Shown: positions 52,531 to 62,212 of the stretch, in pieces
How positions within the stretch are numbered: the stretch's first letter is position 1
Layout of the letters: every line of letters begins with the position of its first letter
Source of the DNA: Pseudalkalibacillus sp051842935
GTDB lineage: Bacteria > Bacillota > Bacilli > Bacillales > Fictibacillaceae
DNA length: 64,000 nucleotides
NCBI RefSeq assembly: GCF_051842935.1
Contig: NZ_JBPXRR010000001.1
Span: forward strand, 2,356,001 to 2,420,000
Direction of reading: 5' to 3'
The notes under the pieces: model-generated
What the model saw: only the letters and a program-made list of their open reading frames with translations
Database searches by the model: none
Told to the model about the DNA's origin: nothing
Program-made: the position numbers and the translations under genes

Positions 52531-53997
52531 TTAATACTCGAATCGAGATGTAATCATTTTCTTGCGTGTGTAAAAGTTGATCCCATCTTTTCCGTTGACA
52601 TGGAGATCCCCGTAAAACGAGTCCTTCCATCCGGAGAATGGGAAGAAAGCCATTGTCGCTGGAACGCCGATATTGATCCCTAGCATGCCCGCATCTGCTT
52701 CTTCGCGGAATTTTCGTACAGCTGCGGCATCTTTTGTATAAAGAGTCGCCCCATTACCGAATCGTGACTTACGGAGATACTCAAGTCCACCATCCAAGTC
52801 TTCAGCGCGCAGCAAACTTAATACGGGCGCAAAAATCTCCTCTTTTGCAATCGTCATGTCTGGTGTAACATGATCAAAAATCGTTGGTCCAAGGAAATTC
52901 CCATCTTTCATGTCGGCCATTTCTCTTCGACCATCACGGATGAGATCGGCACCTTCATCCACACCTTTCTCAATGTAACCAAGTACCTTTTGACGATGAG
53001 CTTCTCGGATGATTGGCGTGAGAAGAACCTCTTCATCCATACCATTACCGATGGTCAACTCATCCGCTTTTTTGCGAAGAGCGTCTACGAACGGATCATT
53101 ATCACCCACGACTACGACTGCGCTACACGCCATACAGCGCTGTCCGGCACTTCCAAAGGTTGAGCTGATGATATTTTGAACGGCTTTTTCCATATCTGCA
53201 TCCGGCATGACGACGTGATGATTCTTTGCACCTGAAAGAGCTTGAACCCGCTTCCCTTCTTTCGCTGCCTGCTCGTAAACGTATTTGGCTACAGGCTGTG
53301 AACCGACGAATGAAATCGCCTTGATGTCTGGGTGTTCAAGGAGTCCATTCACAACGTCATGTGCGCCATGGACGATATTGAACACACCATCCGGGATGCC
53401 CGCTTCCGTCAAGAGTTCTCCGAGACGATTTGCCAAGATGGGCGTGCGTTCAGAAGGCTTCAAAACGAATGTATTTCCGCAAACGATTGCGAGCGGGAAC
53501 ATCCATAGTGGAACCATCATCGGGAAGTTGAAAGGCGTGATTCCACCGACGACACCAAGTGGATAACGGAACATTTCAGAATCGATTTCTTCTGCAATAT
53601 TGGACAACGTTTCTCCCATCAAATGAGTAGGTGCACCGGCTGCAAATTCTACACATTCGATGCCACGTTGTATTTCACCGTATGCTTCTTTATAGGCTTT
53701 CCCGTTTTCCTGCACAATCAAGCGCGCGAGCTCTTCATGGTTCTCAGTCAGAAGGTAATGGAATTTATACATGACACGTGCGCGTTTCGGAACCGGGACG
53801 TTCTTCCATGATTGGAACGCTGTATTTGCAGCCTTCACTGCTCCATCGAGATCTTTTTTATTCGAGATGGGCACTCTGGCCAATAATTCACCCGTTGCAG
53901 GATTCGGTACTTCTAATGTGTCAGACCCAGATGATGCTACCCACTGTCCATTGATATAGTTTTTCAACTCTTTCGTATCGCTTTTCGTTACCGTCAT
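52531..53997 (-). CDS. mmsA: methylmalonate/malonate-semialdehyde dehydrogenase (CoA-acylating)
   Basis: 488 residues, aldehyde dehydrogenase superfamily, MmsA/IolA branch: NYINGQW, GVVGGITPFNFPMMVPLWMFP, catalytic Cys in AGQRCMACS and the C-terminal FPFSGWKDSFYGDLH. Converts the semialdehyde to acetyl-CoA or propionyl-CoA with CO2 release, finishing uracil and thymine breakdown. ATG 53997 follows AAAGGAGG by 10 bp. A palindromic motif shared with the start of the pyd operon lies about 70 bp upstream. Confidence 0.92.
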   Translation of the reverse strand: MTVTKSDTKELKNYINGQWVASSGSDTLEVPNPATGELLARVPISNKKDLDGAVKAANTAFQSWKNVPVPKRARVMYKFHYLLTENHEELARLIVQENGKAYKEAYGEIQRGIECVEFAAGAPTHLMGETLSNIAEEIDSEMFRYPLGVVGGITPFNFPMMVPLWMFPLAIVCGNTFVLKPSERTPILANRLGELLTEAGIPDGVFNIVHGAHDVVNGLLEHPDIKAISFVGSQPVAKYVYEQAAKEGKRVQALSGAKNHHVVMPDADMEKAVQNIISSTFGSAGQRCMACSAVVVVGDNDPFVDALRKKADELTIGNGMDEEVLLTPIIREAHRQKVLGYIEKGVDEGADLIRDGRREMADMKDGNFLGPTIFDHVTPDMTIAKEEIFAPVLSLLRAEDLDGGLEYLRKSRFGNGATLYTKDAAAVRKFREEADAGMLGINIGVPATMAFFPFSGWKDSFYGDLHVNGKDGINFYTRKKMITSRFEY

Positions 53998-54065
53998 TTC
54001 ACTTACGCCTCCTTTAAAAATCGAAAGACTTTCTTTCATTATCTAAAATTTGGCATCCTGATACA

Positions 54066-54082
54066 TTAGACATAATGTAAAA
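54066..54082. promoter_or_regulatory. palindromic motif upstream of mmsA, matching 63328-63344
   Basis: TTAGACATAATGTAAAA agrees with the motif at 63328 at 14 of 17 positions; internal arms ACATTA / TAATGT. Candidate binding site of the PucR regulator encoded next to it. Confidence 0.5.
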
Positions 54083-54118
54083 TCATCACTTCTTACTTCA
54101 ACACATACTGCCCAATCC

Positions 54119-55738
54119 TTAACTCATCACCTGATCATCTGTTTTGACATTTTGCTCATTTCCAGATCCGTTCAGGTACTCATGGGCGAATAGCATCAAT
54201 TCAATGGCAAGACGTTTTTCAGAATTAGACATAAAATCTTCTCCGAGCAATTTTTCCAACTTCTCAATTCGGTAATAGAGCGTTTGACGTACGACATAAA
54301 GTTGTTTGGCCGTTTCTTTCTTCGATCCATTACAAGAAAGATACACCTTCAACGTTTGTAGCAATTTACCGTTATACTTCCGGTCGTATTCAATGACTGG
54401 TTGCAAGTATTCCGAAATCATCTCCTGAAATTCATTCTGCGTTTTAAATAGACTGATGACACGATGCATATGTAAGTCTTCATAATACATACATAACCGA
54501 TCCGGTTGGATCTTCTTTTGGAGTTTTAGTGTTTCTGAAGCCGTTAGATAGGCGGTTCCAACCTTATTCAAATGCTCTGTATATTGTCCTACCGCTATCC
54601 TCTTGATTTGGAAAGCATGTTTTTTTAGAAAATCGGTGTTCATCACCCGGTCCATTCCTTGACTTAAACGTTGTTTCCACGCTCCGTCTCCTCTTAGATT
54701 CAAAAGGATGTAAACCGCATAACCATGCCGATCGGTCGAAATGAGATGAAACCCTTGCTGTTCAAAAATGGAACGGATGAAGAGGTTCAAGTACGTTCGA
54801 TCCGAATTGGAGATGCTAGGTGGCAATTTACAAATGGCTACCGTTGCACCATAGACTTTCATTTTCCCTTCGTAATAGACGAGATTGACTAATGATTCCT
54901 GCTCGCTGTACTCACCATCCACCCATCTCGTAATCCATTCGTTTTTTTCCGTTCTTCTTTTTTCTTCTACATACAGCTCTCGTAAGAACAGTTGGGCAAG
55001 TGCAGTTGTCGTCCGATCCAATATGAGCAGATCGAATTCGTTGATTTCTCTTTCGGTTGAGAACAGAAAGAGTTCTCCGAAGTGACGCTCCATCACATTC
55101 ACAGGACGTTTAGCGACAAACGGGGAGTCATAGGGCAGCTGTTGCAGGGCTTCCCGGCTCTTCCGTTCTTCATTCACTTCGGGTACATAGAGATCCTTTT
55201 CATCGGACGTCTTCATAATGACTTGCAAACCCGTATACTCGTGCATCAGCTTCAGCATTTCTTGACTGTTTTCAATCGTTAACAGCTTTTGGTTGAGTTT
55301 AAGAGAATATTGTTCAAGGTCCTGTATCGTCTGGTAGTGCTGGTTGATCAACTGCGCATGGATATCCTGGGTAATGTTGACGAATTGGACTTCCTCCATG
55401 AAAAGAATGATCGGAAATCGATTGCGGTCAGCAAGTTCGATGACACTTTCCGGTATCGTTGAAGTATACGTTCCGATTTCGATGCACAAACCCGCTGCTC
55501 CGCAATCAATCAATTGTTGTAAGAAATCCAATAATAAATCATCGTTTTCTTTCCAAACGATTCCCGTCGATAAAATCAGTTCGTTCCCATTCAAAAGCTT
55601 TTTGATGTTCGGCACTTCGACGACATGAACCCACTTCACCTGTCGAGTAAGTCCTTCAAATCCAGCAATCACCTTTGTCTTTTCAAAGTGTTTACGGTTC
55701 AATATATCCTTCACTGCTAAACTCGATTGGTGCTGCAC
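54119..55738 (-). CDS. PucR-family transcriptional regulator
   Basis: 539 residues: N-terminal PucR domain (about 1-130, starting LAVKDILNRKHF), a GGDEF-like degenerate middle domain, and a C-terminal helix-turn-helix of the PucR/CdaR type (LLQTLKVYLSCNGSKKETAKQLYVVRQTLYYRIEKLEKLL in part). In Bacillus, PucR activates purine/allantoin catabolism; here it sits within the pyrimidine catabolism genes and probably senses a pyrimidine intermediate. GTG start with CGGAG 10 bp upstream. Confidence 0.88.
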   Translation of the reverse strand: MQHQSSLAVKDILNRKHFEKTKVIAGFEGLTRQVKWVHVVEVPNIKKLLNGNELILSTGIVWKENDDLLLDFLQQLIDCGAAGLCIEIGTYTSTIPESVIELADRNRFPIILFMEEVQFVNITQDIHAQLINQHYQTIQDLEQYSLKLNQKLLTIENSQEMLKLMHEYTGLQVIMKTSDEKDLYVPEVNEERKSREALQQLPYDSPFVAKRPVNVMERHFGELFLFSTEREINEFDLLILDRTTTALAQLFLRELYVEEKRRTEKNEWITRWVDGEYSEQESLVNLVYYEGKMKVYGATVAICKLPPSISNSDRTYLNLFIRSIFEQQGFHLISTDRHGYAVYILLNLRGDGAWKQRLSQGMDRVMNTDFLKKHAFQIKRIAVGQYTEHLNKVGTAYLTASETLKLQKKIQPDRLCMYYEDLHMHRVISLFKTQNEFQEMISEYLQPVIEYDRKYNGKLLQTLKVYLSCNGSKKETAKQLYVVRQTLYYRIEKLEKLLGEDFMSNSEKRLAIELMLFAHEYLNGSGNEQNVKTDDQVMS

Positions 55739-55803
55739 GATAGGAACACTCCGATCTTTTTGAAGCGAGAATTTTAGGATATTCAGTAGATCACTTTTGT
55801 TAC

Positions 55804-56040
55804 TCAGGAACTGTTCATTGGCAGATACTTTTCCAAGATATTCAGCATGCGGTTGAAAGAATCCTGCTCGTGAAAATCGTCAGAATGCCAATTCCTGAAA
55901 ATCCATGTCGCCAATTCCTGGGGGGTATTGAAGAATTCACCACTCGAGTCTGCCTTACGAAGCATATAACGGCCGTTATCCTCATCAATGACCACTTCAC
56001 ATGGAAACACACTTTCTTTGCACTTCAAGGAAAACTCCAT
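55804..56040 (-). CDS. small protein of unknown function in the pyd region
   Basis: 78 residues with a strong ribosome site (AAGGAGGAACTTCG). Acidic and soluble; contains FPCEVVIDEDNGRYMLRK and a C-terminal helix NRMLNILEKYLP. No family recognised. It lies between the 67-residue gene and pucR, on the same strand, with gaps of about 60 bp on each side. Confidence 0.65.
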   Translation of the reverse strand: MEFSLKCKESVFPCEVVIDEDNGRYMLRKADSSGEFFNTPQELATWIFRNWHSDDFHEQDSFNRMLNILEKYLPMNSS

Positions 56041-56099
56041 CGAAGTTCCTCCTTTTCGTTTTCAGAGCACCGGTTCTAAAAACTCACATACAAGTATCC

Positions 56100-56303
56100 T
56101 TATTTTTGATGGAATAGCAGATTTGAGAAGTACTTTCTTCCATCAGCTGTTTTGATATGGAGGATGTCGGTATCGTCTTTTCCTTTTTCAAAAGTGACGA
56201 AAGCGCCGCTCAAATTCTCCTTCACATCTTTAATCTTGTACCCCTTTTCAAGCATCAAGTCGATCTGTTCCCTTTCCAAGACATACTCTGCATATTCGGT
56301 CAA
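56100..56303 (-). CDS. small protein of unknown function in the pyd region
   Basis: 67 residues from TTG 56303, supported by GGAGGAGGAGC 6 bp upstream. Charged, probably alpha/beta: EYVLEREQIDLMLEKGYKI then FVTFEKGKDDTDILHIKTADGRKY. No family recognised. A GCAGCT / AGCTGC inverted repeat separates it from the transporter gene. Confidence 0.6.
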   Translation of the reverse strand: MTEYAEYVLEREQIDLMLEKGYKIKDVKENLSGAFVTFEKGKDDTDILHIKTADGRKYFSNLLFHQK

Positions 56304-56413
56304 CTCAGCTCCTCCTCTTCCAATCTCTTATCTGCAGCTCCTGGTTCGGAGAGTTGGTTCCGCCTCCTTTTACAGAAGCTGCATACAAGAGGTAAGTTCA
56401 AAGATACATAGTT

Positions 56414-57874
56414 TTACTTTGCGTCCTTCAATTTCACCGGAACCTTTTCATCATCCAAATTCCAATTGCGCCCTACCGTAATGCCGAGGAATCGTTCATC
56501 ACTCGGATCTTCAATTTCCGCTTGCTTATATTTGTTGAAATACCAATACTTACAAAGGACGTAGTAGCATGCGCCCCCTAAGATGAAACCGATGAGGAAA
56601 GAGTAGCTTGGATAGAAGTAGGAAACGACTGCACCTACTACCCAGGAAATGAAACCGGCGATGTTCACCCCACCAGCATATTTAAATTGGCCTTCTGATT
56701 TATAAAGATCGTACACATTCACTCTACGTTTTCTCAATAAGTAATAGTCAGCGAATAGGATACCGACAATGGCGGACAGAATTCCACCAACAATCAGCAA
56801 GACAGGGATGATGATGCCGAACAAACTCCATGGCTGGACGACTGTCCCGACGACTCCAGCTGCGAAAACCCCTGCCCAAAACGGGAACTTAGGACCTCCG
56901 ACATTGGAGAAAATTGTAGCGGCGGGAACGATATTCGCCGATATGTTCGTCGACCATTGAGCAAGGACAATCATGAGTAGTAAGACGCCAAGTACAACAC
57001 CAGTTGCGGTCTCTTGGAGAGCAATGACCGGGTCATAATTTTGCACAGCGATATATGCTACCGCACCGATGATGATCATGAAAGTCTGGGTCAGAGGCAA
57101 AGCTATTAAACTACCGATGATGGCTCCTTTGTTACGTTTAAACCAATTCCGTTCAAAGCTCGGTGCTTTGATGAAGCGGGAGATGGAAGGTATATCTGCT
57201 GACAAGGTTGCCCAGAAGCCCATATTACTGAAGATGACAACTAAGAATGCCGTAAACGCTTCAGCTCCTGTCACCGGGTTCTCTGTCCACGTCCATACAT
57301 TTCGACCTTCTGCTGCTGCAGTACCGGATAGCTCCAAGAACATCCAAATGGAAATCAGGATGATTGTCGGAGCTGCCATATCGGCAAAGCGTTCTACCGC
57401 CTTGATTCCGAGTGCTGTATTCAACAACTGAACGAAAGCGAAAATGAAGAAACAAGCAAGCCAGTTGTTGAACTCAAACAACATGCCCAAAATTCCGTTC
57501 ATAGCAGTCGCACCAAAATACGTATTGATCCCGAACCACATGGATGCAGCTACGCCACGAACAATGGACGGAATGTGCGTACCCATCGTACCGAATGGCG
57601 CACGCATATAGACCGGAAAGGAAAGCCCATGTTCAATACCGATATCCGCAATCAAAGCGATGAACAATCCTATCGCAACCGATCCGATGATGGTCCCTAA
57701 AATGACCAGTGGCAGTGGAAGCGAAATGACGCCCGCTCCACCGATTGCAAATGTCGCAAGAACCACAACCATACCGACCCACATGAAGGAAAAGCCAAGT
57801 GTTGTAATCTTTCTTCCGTCCTGACCAATCGGTAATAGGTCAGGGGATTTCAAATAACTTTCTCTTTTACTCAA
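56414..57874 (-). CDS. NCS1-family nucleobase/hydantoin cation symporter
   Basis: 486 residues, 12 membrane helices, NCS1 family: SPDLLPIGQDGRKITTLGFSFMWVGM at the N-terminus, GIEHGLSFPVYMRAPFG, SMWFGINTYFGATAMN and WATLSADIPSISRFIK. Imports uracil, thymine, dihydropyrimidine or allantoin-like compounds; context favours a pyrimidine. The start is TTG 57874 with AAGGAG 8 bp upstream (GTG 57883 abuts the ribosome site). The leader is highly structured. Confidence 0.9.
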   Translation of the reverse strand: MSKRESYLKSPDLLPIGQDGRKITTLGFSFMWVGMVVVLATFAIGGAGVISLPLPLVILGTIIGSVAIGLFIALIADIGIEHGLSFPVYMRAPFGTMGTHIPSIVRGVAASMWFGINTYFGATAMNGILGMLFEFNNWLACFFIFAFVQLLNTALGIKAVERFADMAAPTIILISIWMFLELSGTAAAEGRNVWTWTENPVTGAEAFTAFLVVIFSNMGFWATLSADIPSISRFIKAPSFERNWFKRNKGAIIGSLIALPLTQTFMIIIGAVAYIAVQNYDPVIALQETATGVVLGVLLLMIVLAQWSTNISANIVPAATIFSNVGGPKFPFWAGVFAAGVVGTVVQPWSLFGIIIPVLLIVGGILSAIVGILFADYYLLRKRRVNVYDLYKSEGQFKYAGGVNIAGFISWVVGAVVSYFYPSYSFLIGFILGGACYYVLCKYWYFNKYKQAEIEDPSDERFLGITVGRNWNLDDEKVPVKLKDAK

Positions 57875-57906
57875 TACAATCACTCCTTATACCCTTTCTC
57901 AACTGC

Positions 57907-57967
57907 AACCGGCGTGCACGGTTGTGACCCCAAAAGCGAAGCACATGACTCGGGCTTTCAGGGTCAC
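57907..57967 (-). promoter_or_regulatory. two-hairpin leader of the NCS1 transporter gene
   Basis: Long imperfect hairpin: outer arms GTGACCC (57924-57930) and GGGTCAC (57961-57967), inner arms AAAGC (57933-57937) and GCTTT (57954-57958), 10-16 nt loop; next to it AACCG (57907-57911) / CGGTT (57919-57923). No T-run, so not a plain terminator. Position between the hydantoinase stop and the transporter start suggests mRNA processing or regulation. Confidence 0.55.
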
Positions 57968-58010
57968 TCCCCCTCCTTTCTACTCAACTTTTAATCGCTA
58001 TGGACATGTA

Positions 58011-59426
58011 TCAAATGGTCAGCTTATCATCAACTGGATTCAACAGTTGATTATAGCGTGCACGCTTCAAATAGTTCCCTTTCCCAGGTTTTCCGACGAA
58101 CTTCTTATCCTTGATGACAAACTCACCTCGAGAGAGGACAGAAACCGGCTCTCCAGTCACTTTCATTCCTTCGAATGCGTTGTAATCGACCGCCATATGA
58201 TGGGTCTTCGCTGAAATCGTCCGCTCCACATTCGGGTCGAAAATGACGAGATCCGCATCCGCTCCAACTGTGATGGTACCCTTCTTAGGGAACATGCCGA
58301 ACAGCTTTGCATTCCGGGTAGACATGATGTCTACGAACTGGTTCAGCGTAATTCTTCCTTTTTTGACGCCTTCTGAGAAGAGAATGGATACGCGATCCTC
58401 AATCATCGGTCCTCCGTTCGGGATTTTCGAGAAGTCTCCTTTACCAAGATCCTTTTGTCCTTTGAAGTCGAACGAGCATTGGTCCGAGCCGAGCGTCTGT
58501 AATTGACCGTTTTTCAACGCATTCCAAAGGACATCCTGGTTCCACTTTTCTCTCAGTGGAGGAGACCAGACATACTTCGCCCCTTCGAAATTCGGTTTCT
58601 CAAGGTACGTTTGATCCAACACTAAATACTGAGGGCATGTTTCTCCCCAAACGTCGTATCCTTTGTTTCGTGCTTCTGCAATTTTGTACACAGCTTCTGC
58701 ACAAGAGACATGGACAACATAAAGTTGCGAATGAGCAAGGCCCGTCAATTGAGCGGCTCTTCCAGTCGCTTCCCCTTCTACTTCAGGTGGTCGGGTTAGT
58801 GCATGATAAATTGGATCGGTATTGCCTTTATCCAATGCTTCCTTGATCAGATAATCGATGACATCCCCATTTTCCGCATGTACCATGACGAGACCACCTT
58901 GTTCTTTTGCCATGACAAGCGTGCGGTACAACGTTTCATCATCCGCTTGGAATACATTCTTATACGCCATGAAAACTTTGAAGGAAGTGATCCCTTCTTT
59001 GTCCATGATGGTTGGAAGCTGATTCAACACGTCTTGATTCAACTCAGAAATCATCAGATGGAAGCTGTAGTCGATGACCGCTTTGTCTTTAGATTTTTCA
59101 TGCCAAACATCAATGGCGTTTTGGAGGGGTTCTCCTTTATTGGTGAGACAGAAGTCGATAACAGTTGTTGTCCCACCAAAAGCGGCCGCCATCGTTCCTG
59201 TTTCAAAATCGTCCTTTGAAACGGTCCCACCAAATGGCATTTCCAGATGGGTATGCGGGTCGATGCCACCAGGGAACACATAACATCCCTTTGCATCAAT
59301 GATCTCTGCTCCTTGGGTATCTAGATTTTCACCGATGGCTACTATACGTTCATTTTCAATCATAATTTCTGCACAATACGTATCTGAAGCAGTGACAATC
59401 GTTCCGTTTTTAATGATTTTTTTCAT
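58011..59426 (-). CDS. hydA: dihydropyrimidinase (D-hydantoinase type)
   Basis: 471 residues, metal-dependent amidohydrolase opening the dihydrouracil/dihydrothymine ring to N-carbamoyl-beta-amino acids. Zinc ligands H58 and H60 in GGIDPHTHLEMPFGG, the carbamylated K149 in TSFKVFMAYK, further His in VMVHAENGD and VVHVSCAEA, and Asp in GSDQCSFDF. ATG follows GAAAGGAGCCTGAAAAA. Second metabolic step of the pathway; 31 bp after PreA. Confidence 0.94.
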   Translation of the reverse strand: MKKIIKNGTIVTASDTYCAEIMIENERIVAIGENLDTQGAEIIDAKGCYVFPGGIDPHTHLEMPFGGTVSKDDFETGTMAAAFGGTTTVIDFCLTNKGEPLQNAIDVWHEKSKDKAVIDYSFHLMISELNQDVLNQLPTIMDKEGITSFKVFMAYKNVFQADDETLYRTLVMAKEQGGLVMVHAENGDVIDYLIKEALDKGNTDPIYHALTRPPEVEGEATGRAAQLTGLAHSQLYVVHVSCAEAVYKIAEARNKGYDVWGETCPQYLVLDQTYLEKPNFEGAKYVWSPPLREKWNQDVLWNALKNGQLQTLGSDQCSFDFKGQKDLGKGDFSKIPNGGPMIEDRVSILFSEGVKKGRITLNQFVDIMSTRNAKLFGMFPKKGTITVGADADLVIFDPNVERTISAKTHHMAVDYNAFEGMKVTGEPVSVLSRGEFVIKDKKFVGKPGKGNYLKRARYNQLLNPVDDKLTI

Positions 59427-59457
59427 TTTTTCAGGCTCCTTTCAAAAATGAATGAAG

Positions 59458-60744
59458 TTATTTGACGATGTTCGCTTTTCCATCCTGAACGCCACTAAGG
59501 ATTGCTTGACGTTCGTTCCAGGTCATTGGCGGGTGTTCACTTTCGATCTCAATCATATCGATCGCACCATCGACTGGACACACAATCGAGCAAAGGTTAC
59601 AACCGACACAGTCCTCTTCTCTTACTTCCAAATAGGCGTTTCCATGTCCATCCTGCAGCATATCGATACATTGATGAGATGTATCCTCACAGGCGATATG
59701 GCATTTGTTACAGTTGATGCAAACATCATTATTGATTCGCGCAACGATTTTGTAGTTAAGATCGAGATTTCCCCAGTCGGAATATTTCGGTACTGATTGC
59801 CCAACAAGATCGCGTGCTGAAGCAATCCCTTTCTCATCAAGGTAGTTGTTCATACCATCGATCATATCTTCAACAATCCGGAATCCATGGTGCATGGCAG
59901 CTGTACAAACTTGAACGTTTGAAGCTCCCATAAGCATGAACTCGACCGCATTTTGCCAATTGGACACACCGCCCATACCTGAGATCGGTACGTTGATGCG
60001 TGGATGACGTGCACATTCTCCGACCATGTTCAAGGCAATCGGCTTAACGGCCGGACCACAATATCCACCATGTGCACCTTTCCCGCCGACATGCGGAATC
60101 GTATTCCACGAGTCAAGATCGACTCCAGCCAGGCTGTTGATCGTATTGATCATACTGACCGCGTCTGCTCCTCCGCGAACGGCGGCTTCAGCGGTTGCGG
60201 TAATGTCGGTGATATTCGGTGTCAATTTTACAATGACGGGTGTCTGGGCAGCTTCCTTCGCCCAATACGTCTGCTTCTCCACAAGTTCAGGAACTTGACC
60301 AGAAGCCGATCCCATTCCTCTCTCAGCCATTCCGTGCGGACATCCGAAGTTCAGCTCGAGTCCATCGACCCCGACTTCTTCGACCTTTTTGACGATTTCA
60401 TGCCATTTCTCTTGTTTTGGCTCTACCATTAAAGAAGCTACGACCGCATGGTTCGGAAACCTTTTCTTTGTTTCATAGATTTCCTTCAGATTGACTTCCA
60501 GTGGCCGGTCTGTAATCAACTCGATGTTATTGAAACCCGCTACCCGCTGCCCATTGAAACTGACCGCTGCAAATCGGGATGTGACGTTCAAAATCGGTTC
60601 TCCAAGCGTTTTCCAAACTGCTCCGCCCCATCCAGCTTCAAATGCCCGTTGGACTTGATAACCGGAATTCGTCGGTGGTGCCGATGCGAGCCAAAATGGG
60701 TTTGGAGATTCAATGCCAGCTAAGCTCGTTCGTAAATCTGCCAT
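59458..60744 (-). CDS. preA: NAD-dependent dihydropyrimidine dehydrogenase subunit PreA
   Basis: 428 residues: an FMN-binding TIM barrel related to dihydroorotate dehydrogenase (about 1-310) with the pyrimidine-site cysteine C135 in NFGCPHGM, then a C-terminal pair of 4Fe-4S clusters (CINCNKCHIAC and CVGCNLCSIVC). Reduces uracil and thymine to dihydro forms with its partner PreT, encoded 40 bp upstream. ATG with AAAGGGG upstream. Confidence 0.94.
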   Translation of the reverse strand: MADLRTSLAGIESPNPFWLASAPPTNSGYQVQRAFEAGWGGAVWKTLGEPILNVTSRFAAVSFNGQRVAGFNNIELITDRPLEVNLKEIYETKKRFPNHAVVASLMVEPKQEKWHEIVKKVEEVGVDGLELNFGCPHGMAERGMGSASGQVPELVEKQTYWAKEAAQTPVIVKLTPNITDITATAEAAVRGGADAVSMINTINSLAGVDLDSWNTIPHVGGKGAHGGYCGPAVKPIALNMVGECARHPRINVPISGMGGVSNWQNAVEFMLMGASNVQVCTAAMHHGFRIVEDMIDGMNNYLDEKGIASARDLVGQSVPKYSDWGNLDLNYKIVARINNDVCINCNKCHIACEDTSHQCIDMLQDGHGNAYLEVREEDCVGCNLCSIVCPVDGAIDMIEIESEHPPMTWNERQAILSGVQDGKANIVK

Positions 60745-60784
60745 TCATATACGCCCCTTTCTTCTCTCGGTTCATTCACTTCCT

Positions 60785-62152
60785 CTATACGGTCAACGAT
60801 TCTTGTTTATATTGCTGATGGATGGCGTATGCCACTTTTTTCCCTTGTTGGGCCGCAGTCACGACCATCGCTTCACCTTTTCCTTTACCAAAGACCAAGT
60901 CTCCACAAGCGAACACTTTCGGATTCGACGTGCGATATGTTTCAGAAACTTGGACGACGCCATCGGCATGCTCTAATTCGAATTGTTCGATCAGACTGAG
61001 ATGTCGTGTTTGACCAATCGCTTTGATGACCGCGTCGACTGGAATCATGAAATTCGATCCTTCTACCGGTTTTGGTCGTCTTCTTCCGTCTGTTCCTGGT
61101 TCACCAAGTTCCATCCTCATACATTCGATCGCCCGGACTTTTCCACCAGCATCTCCATGAATCTTGACCGGTTGGGTCAGCCATCTGAACTCCACGCCAT
61201 CCTGCTTTGCGAATTCATATTCGAAATCATAAGCCGTCATTTCTTCATGCGTCCTTCGATAGAGGATTTTGACATTTTCAGCACCCAATCGAACAGAACA
61301 GGTTGCACCGTCAATCGCGGTATTTCCTGCGCCGATGACCACAACATTTTTTCCGACGAATTGGTCGGTGAGTGGTTTGGTTTTCGTATCTTTCACAAAC
61401 TCAATCGCATCATAGACACCATCGAGTTCTTCTCCTTCAATACCAAGGTTCGGTACAGAGGACATCCCGACAGCCATAACGACTCGATCATAATTGGAAA
61501 GAATCTCTTCAGCCGGTATATCCTTACCGACAGCTGTATTCGTCTTGATTTTGACATCGAGACCCTTTACTTGATCGACTTCCCAATACGAGATTTTTTG
61601 CGGTAGACGGAAGGATACGATTCCATACGTATTCAAGCCTCCAGCTTGCTCTGAAGCTTCGTAGATCGTCACATCGTATCCAAGACGAGCCAGTTCACGA
61701 GCTGAAGAAAGCCCTGCAGGTCCTCCTCCAATGACCGCAACGTTTTTACCATTGCTCTTACCTTTTTGAAAAAGAACCTGGTCATTCTGAATCGCCCAAT
61801 CTGTGGCGTGTCGTTGAAGGTTACCGATCATGATGGGTTTCGTAGAATGATTCAGAACGCATGCCCCTTCACAAAGCTCATCAGTCGGACAAACCCTCGC
61901 ACAACTCGCTCCGACAGGATTGGCGTCCATAATCGTTGTCGCAGAACCTTTCATGTTCCCAGAGGCGATTTTCTTGATGAACTTCGGAATATCGATCCCT
62001 GTCGGACAAGCTGTAATGCATGGTGCATCATAGCAATACAGGCAGCGGTTCGCTTCTTCAACCGCTTCCCTGTTCGTCAAAGCTGGCTCAACTTCATTAA
62101 AATTACGGGACAAATCAGTCAATGAAATATGGAATTTATCCGTATTCGGCAA
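60785..62152 (-). CDS. preT: NAD-dependent dihydropyrimidine dehydrogenase subunit PreT
   Basis: 455 residues, FAD/NAD(P) oxidoreductase resembling the glutamate synthase small subunit: N-terminal cysteine-rich Fe-S domain (CLYCYDAPCITACPTGIDIP, about 38-57), FAD site GGGPAGLSSARELA, NAD site VIGAGNTAIDGA, C-terminal VFACGDLVFGKGKGEAMVVTA. Passes electrons between NAD(H) and PreA. TTG start with AAAGGGGG 8 bp upstream. Confidence 0.93.
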   Translation of the reverse strand: MPNTDKFHISLTDLSRNFNEVEPALTNREAVEEANRCLYCYDAPCITACPTGIDIPKFIKKIASGNMKGSATTIMDANPVGASCARVCPTDELCEGACVLNHSTKPIMIGNLQRHATDWAIQNDQVLFQKGKSNGKNVAVIGGGPAGLSSARELARLGYDVTIYEASEQAGGLNTYGIVSFRLPQKISYWEVDQVKGLDVKIKTNTAVGKDIPAEEILSNYDRVVMAVGMSSVPNLGIEGEELDGVYDAIEFVKDTKTKPLTDQFVGKNVVVIGAGNTAIDGATCSVRLGAENVKILYRRTHEEMTAYDFEYEFAKQDGVEFRWLTQPVKIHGDAGGKVRAIECMRMELGEPGTDGRRRPKPVEGSNFMIPVDAVIKAIGQTRHLSLIEQFELEHADGVVQVSETYRTSNPKVFACGDLVFGKGKGEAMVVTAAQQGKKVAYAIHQQYKQESLTV

Positions 62153-62212
62153 TTGTAAGGCCCCCTTTAGGAGTAGTCTCGTTTATCCATTCTTTCGTCA
62201 TGTAAAATTAAG

